A stretch of 37,633 nt of DNA from Paraphysomonas bandaiensis. Lineage: Eukaryota; Chrysophyceae. The notes under the pieces were generated by a model. The model saw only the letters and a list, made by a program, of their open reading frames with translations, did no database searches and was not told the origin of the DNA. This document shows positions 17,142-27,857 of the stretch, piece after piece; within the stretch, counting starts at the first letter, position 1; every line of letters starts with the position of its first letter. The DNA lies in assembly GCA_965644295.1 (NCBI GenBank), contig CBFFRP010000336.1, positions 1-37,633 on the forward strand, read 5' to 3'. Both the position numbers and the translations under genes were made by a program.

Positions 17142-20100
17142 ATGTCAATCGAGCAGAAATTTATGCGAGCAACACAATATGTTGCCGACGGGGACGTACA
17201 ACTTTCAGATAGTCAGAGAAATGCTTTTTATGGTCTACAAAAACAAGCTATCGACGGAGACTGTAATGTACCTGCCCCCCCATCGTAAGTTATTTATTTT
17301 GTATATTTTAAAGGAGAATTATGTTTTTCAATAGTGGTAATAAGACTGCAAGAAATAAATATGATGCATGGAATGCATATCGCGGGTTACCTAAAGACGA
17401 AGCAATGAAGAAATACATTACTGCACTACAGAAAATTGATAATTCATTTGATCCGAATCCGGAGTCTGTGGTATCACGACCAGTTGCTTCGTCTAAGAAT
17501 GCAACGACTACTCCAGAGGCTGTGGGTGATAGAGAAACATCCTCCAGGGTTATTATTGAAGGCACACTGTATAAACAACGCGATATTTTCAAGGGATGGA
17601 GCCCGCGTCATTTTGTATTGGACGATTGCTTCTTGCATTATTACACGAATAAAGACGACGATCTACCGCGCAAGAGTATGCAGATATTTGGCTGTACTGT
17701 GAAATCTGTGCATTCTGCTAAAGTTGGTGACATGGAGTACTTTCCCTTTGTCATATCGCACCCGAAGTCGACAAAGACGTACAACCTCTCTGCTGATTCT
17801 AAAGCTGCTGCGGACAAGTGGATAACTGCGTTGAAGAATGCGAGTGCGAACGATGCTCCTCCTCCAGTAGTATCATCTGGAGTGGAGAGATTACTCGAAC
17901 GTCGGCCAATAGTAGATGATGATGAACTCGTAGATGCCGCGTATGCACCAGTGAATGAAGAATTGACCCGGAAGAATATTCCAGAGAAGTATTCCTACAA
18001 AATTGAAAAGGCGGTTGAGGCAGTTGTGGACCTTTCTTCAACCGATGCAGAGGGATGGACACCATTATTTGAGAAAAGTGGAGTAACTGCATTTAAACGA
18101 GGCGGAGGGATGGTGTGTATACGTAGCGATTCCTTGATTCCCCAGGCTCTTATTGACATCTTTTCTCTTCTCACAAATGAAAGTAGACGCAAAGAGATAG
18201 ACCCGACACTATCGTCGTGCAAGATTCTTAAGTACTTCTCAGATAATACCACACTCGAATATCAAAGGTACAAACAAGTGTGGCCATCAGCTGTGAGAGA
18301 TTTCTGTAATCTTACTCACTGGAGACTATTAAAAGATGGTCGTGTGGTGTTTGTTTCCTTTTCTGAAAAGTTTGAGGATTTGTGCCCTCTGGAAGAGAAT
18401 GTTGTCCGGGCGGAGCAAATCTTGGCGGGATTTGTGCTACGCGTATCTCCCAAGGGCACGATATGTCAGTATATATTGCAGGTTTGTTTGTATTTTATGT
18501 ATCATTCACTCTTTACGTTTATGGTGAATAGTGTGACTTAAGAGGCAATCTTCCAGTAAGCATTATTAATTTAGTTAGCTCTATGCAGCCTATGCTACTG
18601 GCCAACATCAGGACAGTGCTTGAAGCAGATTCTAGTTCGAAGTCGCGCCCAATGTTGATGGCTAGACCTAATAAGCCTGTCACTTTTCAAGGTTAGAAAC
18701 TTCTATCGTCAGTATAATGTGTGGTGAAAGTATTGTAAATAGACCTTTTATTTGCCTTTGAAAACACCAAGTCTACTAAATCTGCCCTCTCCACTGCCAC
18801 TGATGTGGGAGAAGATTCTGCTGTTTCCGACTCCCAAAAGACTGAGCCAACTGCATCGGATAAGGTTTGTTACAATTTTTATATGAATTGGCAGTGAATT
18901 CAATGCACAGGTGCGACATGCAGTCAAGTCTGCTGTCGATAGAGCAACTGATCCTGCGCAGAGACGTAAAAAGTTACATAAGCTCAACACCGTTTCTCTC
19001 ATGGTTCTACTACTACCGGTGGCGCTGTATTATGCGGTCCACACGTAAGCAACCACAACTATATGTACTTGTTTGTCACATCCCTACAGTAATTATCGGG
19101 CCATTGCATTTATTGCCGGGTTATTATACTCTCTGGAATATGTGTTTCGCCTCCACCTCGGTATTCCGCATCGCAAGGTAACTATCGATATAAATATATC
19201 ATTTGCTCACATCCTTTACTGCAGATTGCGTCTCAATCCATCGGCGCCATACCAAACGGTCGCATGCTAGTTCGATTTACAGTGGACATGGGAAGACTGC
19301 TTCGGTACCTTGAAGGACGCCGTGAGGGATCTGGTGTTGAGATTACTGTTGTCCACATTGCCCTTAAAGCAGCAGCCGTTGCACTGTCTGAAATCCCAGA
19401 TTTGAATGGGCATGTGATTGGTGGTGACTTTTATTACAGTAATTCAGCTGGTGTCGACGTGAGCATGTCCTTGGAGATGTCCGATAATGATACAGTGATG
19501 ATGAAAGTCGAACACGCCGACTCGAAACCAGTAGATTACATTGCGGATGAGATTAAGAAGCGCACCATAGACCTGCAAGAGGGAAAGGACGTAAGTGTTC
19601 AGCGCAAAGCTCGACTGCTTGGCATGTTTCCTCCTGTGGTCGCTGGTGTGATCCGCAAATTTCTCAACATCGTTGGGGGGAAGTGGGGTATATCGATTCC
19701 GCTTCTAGGAATCGTTGGTTTTCCACATGGAGCATGCACCGTTGTGACTATCCCATCTAAAGATTCGAGCGATAATGATGTTGATATCGCTATGCTTCCT
19801 AATATGAGTGATACTGCTACTCCAATTACTATCACCATCGGGGGTGTCAAATTGCAACCAATGCTCGACCAAGAGCGTAAACTTGCTGCCTCACATGTCC
19901 TCAACGTTGCCGTTGCTATAGACACAAATGCTGGATCTCTTGCCGAGGGTAAGAAGTTTGCTAACAGAGTCCAGCAGCTGATGAATACTCCCGCTTTACT
20001 TGACAAGGCCGATCGTATCGCTGCAGTATCGCGCGAGGACGAGAAAGCTGCTGCTGAGAGAGAGGCGGCTCATGCAGCTCTCTTTAGGTCGACGAAGTAA
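17142..20100 (+). CDS. Acyl-CoA-binding / PH / START / two-TM / acyltransferase-like fusion protein, 7 exons
   Basis: Exons 17142-17284, 17314-18489, 18543-18691, 18743-18864, 18911-19044, 19090-19177 and 19225-20100 join in frame with GT..AG introns of 29, 53, 51, 46, 45 and 47 nt, giving 895 residues. Residues 1-90 are an acyl-CoA-binding domain (FYGLQKQAIDGD; YDAWNAYRGLPKDEAMKKYI), its two halves joined by intron 1. Residues 126-225 are a PH domain (GTLYKQRDIFKGW, then the helix Trp in ADKWITAL). Residues 270-475 are a START lipid-binding domain. Residues 490-530 form an acidic Ser/Thr linker. Hydrophobic stretches 556-573 and 578-594 could form a membrane hairpin. Residues 605-870 resemble the 2-oxoacid dehydrogenase acyltransferase fold (ITVVHIALKAAAVALSEIP), but the DHRxxDG motif reads DTNAGSL at 837-843, so catalysis is doubtful. 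Inference: a membrane-anchored protein that senses or moves acyl-CoA and another lipid. Splice choices are predicted from sequence only. Confidence 0.88.
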
Positions 20101-20707
20101 GGTTGAATTTACGATGTCCCCGTGCAACTGGCATTAACGCTTTCAGTTACTGCGAAGTAGATATTTGGGTGTATATCTGCGAAGTTGCCGTAGACTAGAG
20201 TTGGTCTATTTACAAGTAGAAGTAATTTGAATTAATAAAACAGTTCATGAGAAATTATTGAGTATGACCATTTCAGATGATTAAGATCGTTGTAAGAGAA
20301 GTTTAAGTTAGTCAAACTAGATAGATTACTTTATTATAATTGTATACACAATTGTGTGTGTTGTCATGTAACACATGTCAACAACATGATAAATTATTTC
20401 GTTCATGTCAACCACTGCTCAACTTCCTTATCTTGAATCGTCATGATATAATACTTCAGTTTCACAGTTATAGCTATATAGCACCTTTGACTATTGACTA
20501 CGTATTACTGTTTTTCACATTGTATTTAACGTATTCTACAGTACTATCTTAGAGAACCATATGTATTCCAACATTCCTCTTCAATGTAAAAACGAGTAAT
20601 CGTCATTATACTGCAGCTATATATATCATCTAGTCATCTTATAAAATAAAACGGATGTGAAAATCTTCATAAAGATACTGTGGACATCATACTTCGCTGT
20701 AACACAG
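20101..20707 (+). other. 3' flank of the ACBP-PH-START gene with candidate poly(A) signal
   Basis: AATAAA at 20234-20239, 134 nt behind the stop codon, is a possible polyadenylation signal. The rest is AT-rich DNA without a convincing gene; the LTR expected for the copia remnant on its right was not found here. Confidence 0.4.
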
Positions 20708-20816
20708 TTATGTGGGATTCTTACCCACTAAAAACACACCCTTCACCTTTCTTGAACCGCTTCTTCTGATTCTTCTCAACTTCATTTGAAATGCTCCTCT
20801 TTTCCCCTGTGATAGT

Positions 20817-21480
20817 TTATTCATGGAGTTTAAAAAGCTTTGTAGATAACGCTTTTGTAAATATGTCGGCCGCCATATCCTTACTCGATACATGAATCAA
20901 TCTGGCTGTAGGAAACCTTCCATTTAGGTGTTCCCGAACCCAGTGGTACTTTATCTGAATATGTTTGATCTTTTGTGGTAGACTGGATTTTCTGACAGAT
21001 CTTTTGCACTCTTGCTGTCCATGAAGAATGGGGTTGGCTTCGTCTATGCGAGTCCTAGCTCTCGTAGCACCCCCCGTAGCCACACCAGTTCTCGCATGGC
21101 CGCATATTCAGCCATATACTCGGACTCCATACTGGAAGTTGCAACTGTAGTCTGCAGTTTGGACTGCCATGCGATTGCTCCAGCACATAAGAATACACTA
21201 TAGCCGGTAGTTGAACGTCTCGTTAGTATATCACCTGCCCAGTCCGCATCACTAAATACATATGTAAATCAAACTTACTCCCACTGAATTTGATTCCTTT
21301 GCTGATGGTGCCTCTCAAATATTTCAATAAATGAATAGCTAAACGACACGATGCGTATGTAGGATTACTACTGTATCTCGACAGCAATCCGACGACATAG
21401 GCAAGATCTGGTCTTGTATGAAGTGCTAGATATAAAATGGCTCCTATTATACTTCGATATATAGAAATGTTGATACCCAT
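20817..21480 (-). pseudogene. Copia RNase H remnant
   Basis: The frame 21480-21223 has YRSIIGAILYLALHTRPDLA and KFDLHMY. After a break, 21083-20817 has KHIQIKYHWVREHLNG and MAADIFTKALS. These match the end of RT and the second half of RNase H. The middle, around 21084-21222, contains the central RNase H motifs in other frames. Confidence 0.85.
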
Positions 21481-22600
21481 TGTTCTTGTTCTGCGGTGAG
21501 TTCTCTTTCTGTAGCTAGTATTTCCTGTGAATTGGACGGTAGTGGTGCTTCTTTGTTCTTTGGGCTATGTCCCATGACAGATTTGAATTTCTGTACCACA
21601 TTCTCTGCGTATTTAGACTGATCTAATTTGAACCAATCCACACCTCTCGTAATCCTAATATTCAGGAAACTCTCGCACTCTCCCATGTCACGCATTTTGA
21701 ACGTCTGATAGAAGCTTTCCTTGTTGACAAATATTAAAAACTCAAGGTCCACAGATGCTATTATGATATCGTCTACATACAATATAGCAATAATGTGAGT
21801 TTTGCATTGTGCCAACGATAATAGAGACACGTACAGTATCAAGAACACATGCGTTGAATTTCATTGATTTGATGAATTTGTCTATGTGGCGATTCCATTG
21901 ACGTGGTGAAGACCGCAATCCGTATAATGCTTTAATCATCCGTCCCCGAGTTCCTCATCAGGCGTTGGATACATGTACACTTTTTCGTCTAAATTTGCGT
22001 AACTAATGCCGAGCTAACATCAAGTTGGTGCACATGCATATGGAATTACTAAACGAATGGTAATCCCTTTTACCACAGGCGCAAATGTCGATGGCTCCTC
22101 CTCAATCTTTTCTTGGAGATTCTCTCTAATGCGACAAGTCTTCAGGGATGGTTGCACCAAGGTGCTTGCAGCAATGCACAAGCAGTCCCGAGACAACTCA
22201 GTACTTATTAGCAACTTTGCTACCTCTAGTCTAAAGTAGTAGATAGCTAAACAAAGTAGTTCTTTCCTGTAATAATCAGATCTTTATATAATGCGACAAG
22301 TCTGGCTTTTTATATTTCTGGATATTTCGTAGAATATCTCGCTTGACCATATTGGCACCTGATCAGTTTTACACCAGACGGTCTTCGAACTATCTTCAGT
22401 ACGCCTCTTCGAAGTAGAGCTTTCTTCTCTGTTCGTCTGGCTGCTCTCCATTCCTCTACCTGAGGGGACCTCTCTGCCTCAAAGTAACTGTGTGTGGTTC
22501 ACTGACATGTTCATTCTCTCAGTACTCTCCTCTGAATCCATGACATTTACATCGGCATCCATTACCTCTATCATGTTAATTTCTCCTAACACTGAGGCAT
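21447..22600 (-). pseudogene. Copia RT remnant, several frameshifts
   Basis: Pieces in order on the minus strand: SGRGMESSQTNREES near 22450 (linker into RT), FAPVVKGITIRLVIPYA near 22070, MIKALYGLRSSPRQWNRHI at about 21939-21880, and ILYVDDIIIAS with MRDMGECESFLNIRITRG at 21790-21640. The catalytic YVDD is still present, but the frame changes several times and stops intervene, so no enzyme can be made. Confidence 0.85.
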
Positions 22601-22603
22601 TAG

Positions 22604-23401
22604 CTAGCCTCCTCCGTAAACGCTTACGTTTCTCTGTATCCCTTTTAGATACTCTCTGTAGGGGGTGTTAGTACTGTTAGAATTTATAGTATCAGTATAT
22701 TCAGGTACTCCCTGTTTTACTGCTCGATCAGCAGGTTCTCCCTGAGCTGCATCTTCATCAAGTACTCCTTGAGACATATCTTCATCAGGTGCTCCCTGAA
22801 TAATACCATGGTTAACTAGCTGCTCCTGATGGCTCTCAGGTGCAGGGATAGTGGACGTACTCCGTCCATCAGTGGTACTAGAAGCGTCCCTCGTTCCCGT
22901 ATATCCCGTGTATCCAGGCGTATTCCTTGTCATTACCTGAACATCTTCTATATGTATGGGTACCTTCTGCTTAATGTGGGTTCTCCCCGCAGTTACAAGT
23001 GACCGATATCCAACAATGACACCCTTTCTTTCTACCACTCTGGTGGTCTTGTACAACAGCCCGTCTTCATCGTCTATGTAAAAAGTCTTCACGAGATGCT
23101 GATAATCATTCACCGTCTTTGGTCTAGGTGCTGTTCGTACTCGGAGTGCGTCGATTTCTGCGTAATATTCCTCGGTGCGGGAAGGTATACTATCGTCTGT
23201 GAGTATATGTACACACGTGATTACCTTATCGGTTGCTGGGAGATACACCTGGTATCCAACTTTATCTTCCGAATATCCCACTAGGTATCCAATCTTTGAT
23301 TTGTCGTCCCAGTCCTTACGCCTGTCAGCCTTAGGTGTCAATATATAAGTTTTGCACCCCCATACTCTAAAAGTCGGAGGAAGGCGATGACCAGAGGTCA
23401 A
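22604..23401 (-). pseudogene. Copia post-integrase region and linker, open but truncated
   Basis: An open stretch of 265 codons starting at the truncation point. The first 30 residues match the part behind the integrase core (FRVWGCKTYILTPKADRRKD), followed by GYLVGYSEDKVGYQVY and HIEDVQVMTRN. Residues 190-240 are an acidic linker with a recurring Q-G-x-P/L-D-E-D pattern about every ten residues. It begins without an ATG and lacks the catalytic core, so it is a remnant that happens to remain open. Confidence 0.8.
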
Positions 23402-23662
23402 ATGGTCAAAACCAGGTCAAATATGCTATTGGCTAAAAGTTTGTATTTTATGTGTCTAGATTCTTTCTAACATGTTTGTAGCTTGTTTCTACTGCTCAAA
23501 ACATTATATTTGTTCATTATTTACAAAATAAAATTAGCGATATAAGCATTATAATTACCATATATATATAATAACTATTAACTATAGAAAATATATTATA
23601 CATAATATAACAATATTCAACAGTTAAGTCATAACATATATAGTTAATAATGCGTTTCAGAA
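23402..23662. other. Very AT-rich spacer
   Basis: Nothing recognised. The stretch begins with short repeats of AGGTCAAA/GGTCAAAA at the copia truncation point. Confidence 0.5.
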
Positions 23663-23941
23663 CTACTCAAACATACGAGCAGTACAACTAATCCAAGATA
23701 CAAACATAATTACATAGGCTGATACTGTGGGGGATACTGGAGGGGATACCACGTGTTGCTGTGATTGCATACTCAAGATGAAAGCCTCATCATACGTCGT
23801 CTGAACCTGCAGCTCAGCTTCATTCCAGCGTGAAGTACATTTACCTTGATTAAGCAGAGCTTGCGCTTGCATGTATTGCAAAAGAGAGGAAAGGGTAGAA
23901 GAGCAGGGCCCAAGTGTCATTTGTTGTGCCGTTGGCTGCAT
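23663..23941 (-). CDS. Short conserved coding segment, copy 1, unknown
   Basis: The first 36 residues (TLGPCSSTLSSLLQYMQAQA, LLNQG) recur with changes in the minus-strand frame at 25680-25405. Many of the differences between the two fall at third codon positions, which suggests the segment has been under protein-level selection. The similarity fades after G-K-C-T-S, where the DNA also reads CAAG/GTAAAT, a possible 5' splice site. It may therefore be an exon of a larger gene. No domain was recognised, and both copies may belong to a repeat family. Confidence 0.4.
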   Translation of the reverse strand: MQPTAQQMTLGPCSSTLSSLLQYMQAQALLNQGKCTSRWNEAELQVQTTYDEAFILSMQSQQHVVSPPVSPTVSAYVIMFVSWISCTARMFE

Positions 23942-25404
23942 GTGAGGAGTGCATGTGGGTGTTATTGCTAACCCGAGGTATTTACTCCGGGTGCAGCCAC
24001 TATATGTGAATAATAAGGAAATGTAAGAAAGAAGAAAGGAAAATAAGAAGAGGAATGTGCTTGTTAATAGCCTTACAATAGCTCAGGCACCCCCAAGCTC
24101 TTATAATTGGACACCTCCAACTACGTGTTAAGGTGTAAGGCACTCTAACAAAAACTGAACAGCAAGCAGAACACAAAATAACTCACAAAGAACCACTCAT
24201 GTTCTACAAGCTATCTAGAAACACACAATAACATCTAGAACAATATTCTACAAAAGATTTCACAAGATTTGGTTGATTATGTGGACATATCAGTTTTCTG
24301 GAACACTCCCGTAGAATGCTATGAAGACCAACTCCAACCAACAGAGTCTCCAGCACACCAAAATGAGAATATTGTCCAATCATATGCTTGTACTCGACAA
24401 TATACCGTCACTGTACTATAGACCATACACAGATATACAACAGCACAATACTGTATACTCAGAATCATATACAGCATTATACAATCGTATATACAGAGGA
24501 GTACAAGGTCTCATACATCCCGCATACCAGAGTAGCATCCAGGAGTATACAGCAAATACAGTAAATACGGTAAATACGGCATACGACAAAAACAACAGTT
24601 GAGAAGAGACTGAAGATGATGATGCTCGTAACACTCATTGCAGATACATGCCAACGCTCCATAACCAGTAAGAGATGAATGATGACACTTGGCACACTAG
24701 TCAAGTCCATAATGACAGACGTCTGACGCAAGCCACGGCTCCAAACATCATGAACACGAGAAGTTAGAGTCCACTGCGCTCCACAGGAATATGAAGACCA
24801 CACAGAGAGTACCAATGGCCTCATGACAAGATGAATGGACCCTCAGGCGTTACAATGTGTACATATACCATACATACGTCATATTCATGTCATGTATATA
24901 TGCAGATCGTGCTTATGACAAGACTTGGATCTTATACAAGCACGTGTACACCATACCCTATAGTATGCAAGTGATAAGAGTGTGATAATGGATATAGATG
25001 GTAATACACATACATATAGAGATAGAAGAAGGTATAGATGAATGTGAATGCACTATATTGATATCTAATTCTTTCTATCTGCAGCTAGAGAAGAATTAAC
25101 ACCAACACAGCATAGAGTGTTATATGTGTACAGTGTGATAATGGATAAGGTGCATAATGTATGTCATATGTGTATAGTGTGAGTGATGTTGGTGATATAG
25201 TAATTAGTGTGAGTGCATACAATGCAATATCAATACAATGATGACATGCAGTGCAAGGCATAGTGTTGTGTACATGCAAGCATACATATTATAATATACA
25301 CAATATGTATCACAAGCAAGAGGTCTCACTCTTACTAGCGTAGCCCATATAAGTATCCAACCATAGCCATAGCACTCACCAGTAGATAGACATCCAAATC
25401 TCAC
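23942..25404. other. Noncoding DNA, no gene recognised
   Basis: AT-rich, with short frames on both strands that look random. Around 24540-24590 there are degenerate runs of AAATACAGT/AAATACGGT, and around 25080-25300 loose repeats of GTGTGAGTG/ATATGTGTA. Confidence 0.4.
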
Positions 25405-25680
25405 TCACAGGAGTATAGTTGAACGCCACAGCGTTACACTACCTTTTCCCACCTCTCTTACGTATCTGCTGAAGAACAATTTGCAGCACGGCTGCACAGT
25501 GTCACAGGTGGATACCCGCCAGTGAAGTGTTGAGAAAGAGTCCCAACAACTTGAGGTACGTCTACCTTGATTAAGCAGAGCTTGTGCCCGCATATACTGC
25601 AAAGGAGAGCAGGGTATAGATGAGGGTGGCCCAATTGTCATGTGTTGGTCCGCTGGTTGCACTTGGTCCGAAGGTAGCAT
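25405..25680 (-). CDS. Short conserved coding segment, copy 2, unknown
   Basis: A 91-codon frame whose residues 9-44 (MTIGPPSSI...LLNQGRRTS) match the start of the frame at 23941. The similarity again stops shortly after a CAAG/GTAGAC junction. The downstream part (SFSTLHWRVSTCDTVQPCC) has no counterpart in copy 1. Function unknown; see the entry at 23663. Confidence 0.4.
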   Translation of the reverse strand: MLPSDQVQPADQHMTIGPPSSIPCSPLQYMRAQALLNQGRRTSSCWDSFSTLHWRVSTCDTVQPCCKLFFSRYVREVGKGSVTLWRSTILL

Positions 25681-26506
25681 AATATTATATATTCCTTCCC
25701 AGATTTGAAATTCCTAGTGCGGACCATTGATAAGTAAATGACCTTGTTGGTGCTTTTATTAACCCTAGCCCGAGGACAAAATAGTTGAAGAGTGTAGAAA
25801 TGGATACCATGACCTCGAGGTTAACAAAAAGTCTCAGTGTGGTACCATGAACTTCTTCCGAACGTAACAGTGGCTCCTCCCTGAGTACTCGATGAAGAAG
25901 GAAGATTCAGAGGTCATATAAAGTCGGTGTGATCATGAAACCTGGTAAAGTGATTTCACCAGGTTTCATATATGCAAAAGTGTTGTATATGTACTTATTT
26001 GAAGACTAGGGTGAATGATAATTACAATTTAGTTGTTTTTATATTTTCAATTATAATATATTTTAAAAATATTTTACTAAAATATTGTATTATATTGTTA
26101 CTTTTCATATAAATCTACTGTTGTATTACTACTTATGAAAAGACAGGACCCGCCGGCTCTTCCTGAGAGCCACCACTGGAGTACATATCTAGAGTGTTGG
26201 AATATGAATCCAAGTCATCCATTACTTTAACATGTATGCTGTATATATATGTCTATGTCTATATGTTTATATGTTAGTATGTTTATATGTGTATGATATA
26301 TCACTTGAGAGGAGTGGATCAACTCAACTCAAAAAAATGATGAATTCTGAATTCCGAATATTCGGATACCTACAAACCTGGTAAATCGGGGCCCCCTCAA
26401 ACCAAAAAACAGTCCCATATGACCGTCAACACTAATTCCTTCAATAACTACACACCCAATCAACTAACACATACAACGCCATGTCCCTCGTATGCACACG
26501 AGTGTT
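25681..26506. other. Noncoding DNA, with a perfect 12-bp inverted repeat at 25935-25969
   Basis: ATGAAACCTGGT (25935-25946) faces ACCAGGTTTCAT (25958-25969) across 11 nt. The string AAACCTGGTAAA occurs here and again at about 26376, just ahead of the large inverted repeat. Nothing else was recognised; 26240-26300 is AT-rich with TATATGT repeats. Confidence 0.5.
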
Positions 26507-27358
26507 CATATCATAAGGACACCTCTCCGCTCATCCATACTACTGCTGCTTTCAACCAGCAATGTGAGGTGAACAACTGTATCGGCAGTGTTACCTGGTG
26601 TCCATCCGCTGTCCTCCGTAAAGCCTTCATTTACACTTTACACTGGTAAGAATGGAGATAAGTAGAGACATTGACTCTATGTGATTTGGTGTGTGTTTTC
26701 ATATGAAGGCTCGGGAATGTTAATACTCTGTCTATAATGTATATATTATATATATATAGCCTCATAATAGCGGACTGATTCCTTATGCCATAGAGTGACT
26801 CTGGATAGAGAATCTACATCGAAGATTATTTACTCTCCTCCAATACAGCTTGAGTAATCTCTCTGGCTTGTTAAAAGTAACCTATTGGCGTATGCTTGTT
26901 TCGTTGCGTGCTCTTCGTGGAGTGTAGATATCACTCCACTATCGCCCTATAGGAATTGCCATTTGATCTCCCTGGCTTTTCCGGAACGCAACACCTCTCA
27001 CAGAGATCACCACGTTTGCTTGATGACTACGTACCATGTACAGTAGGTTCACGATGCAACTTGTACTTATGTTAGTCCTGCCTTGTATGATATGAGTTCT
27101 GGATTGATTGTATAACGTTTCCGTGTGCCTTATATATAATATCTAATTAAGATAGTTTCATCCTGCCTTTGTTTGTATTTAGAAATCAGATATCCACGAA
27201 TTGAAGAAGAAACACACTATATTCTACCATGTTATTATACCATTATTTGCTTCATACTGCAACATGTGTATTACATTACATACCACTGAGAGTATTAATG
27301 TCCAATATAGTGGAAAAACAAATGCTCATTAAGTTAAAGAATAACTGGTTAATATCAC
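26507..27358 (+). repeat. Left arm of a long inverted repeat (852 bp)
   Basis: Near-perfect reverse complement of 27858-28711, with only a few small indels by eye. The two arms are separated by 499 bp. A transcript through this region would fold into a very long hairpin. Confidence 0.93.
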
Positions 27359-27395
27359 AGGAAACGTTCTCTTCCGACGTTGCCCGAAAACGTAA

Positions 27396-27788
27396 AACTT
27401 CGTGGAACTGTTACTTATCCTGCTTACGAACATCAACATAGACGAACTGACCCATATCCGTCATTGGTCTGAATTAGTTAGTCACGAGAGTGTTGTTACA
27501 AGGTACTATCAGGAGGAAACGGCTTCAAGAGATCCTGCTTAAAGAAAACGGCGTGCAGCAGAGCTCACGTTTATGAGAGAAGAGGACCACTGTGCTACAG
27601 CCGAATGAGTACAAGAAGAAAGAAGGCGGCCAATATCATTGATAAAAATGGCCTTATTATCCGCGGCAGAAAAGGTAGCTGCAACGCAAGCTGCTAAGAC
27701 ATCTTTGAGAGCAGAAAAGGAAGAAGATCGCATTTAGCAAATGAATGATGCGCGTAAAGTACTATCAAATCTAACAATTACGAGGTAG
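27396..27788 (+). pseudogene. Decayed coding stretch in the spacer of the inverted repeat, unknown family
   Basis: One frame reads sensibly through three in-frame stops (27540, 27606, 27735): DELTHIRHWSELVSHESVV, then RKRRAAELTFMREEDHCA, then a helical Ala/Lys/Glu-rich part (ALLSAAEKVAATQAAKTSL). The part from 27521 on is duplicated at 30086, where it is joined in another frame to an unrelated ORF. The family was not recognised. Confidence 0.3.
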
Positions 27789-27857
27789 CTTATGATTTAG
27801 CATTCGAAATATCTTTTTATATTTTACGTTCATTACAGTTTTGTTGTCTTCTTTCCA

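Larger units (their letters stand above)
20708..23401 (-). mobile_element. Decayed, truncated copia pol on the minus strand
   Basis: Read on the minus strand from 23401 down, the order is post-integrase region, linker, RT and RNase H, in several frames with stops. The integrase core, gag and both LTRs are missing. It is clearly related to the plus-strand element (shared WGCKxY, PKADRRKDW and YGLRSSPR motifs) but diverged, so it is an older family member or a sister family. Confidence 0.88.

Noticed and set aside
19599-20006. 135-codon minus-strand frame
   Set aside because: It lies opposite the last exon of the ACBP-PH-START gene and has no domain.
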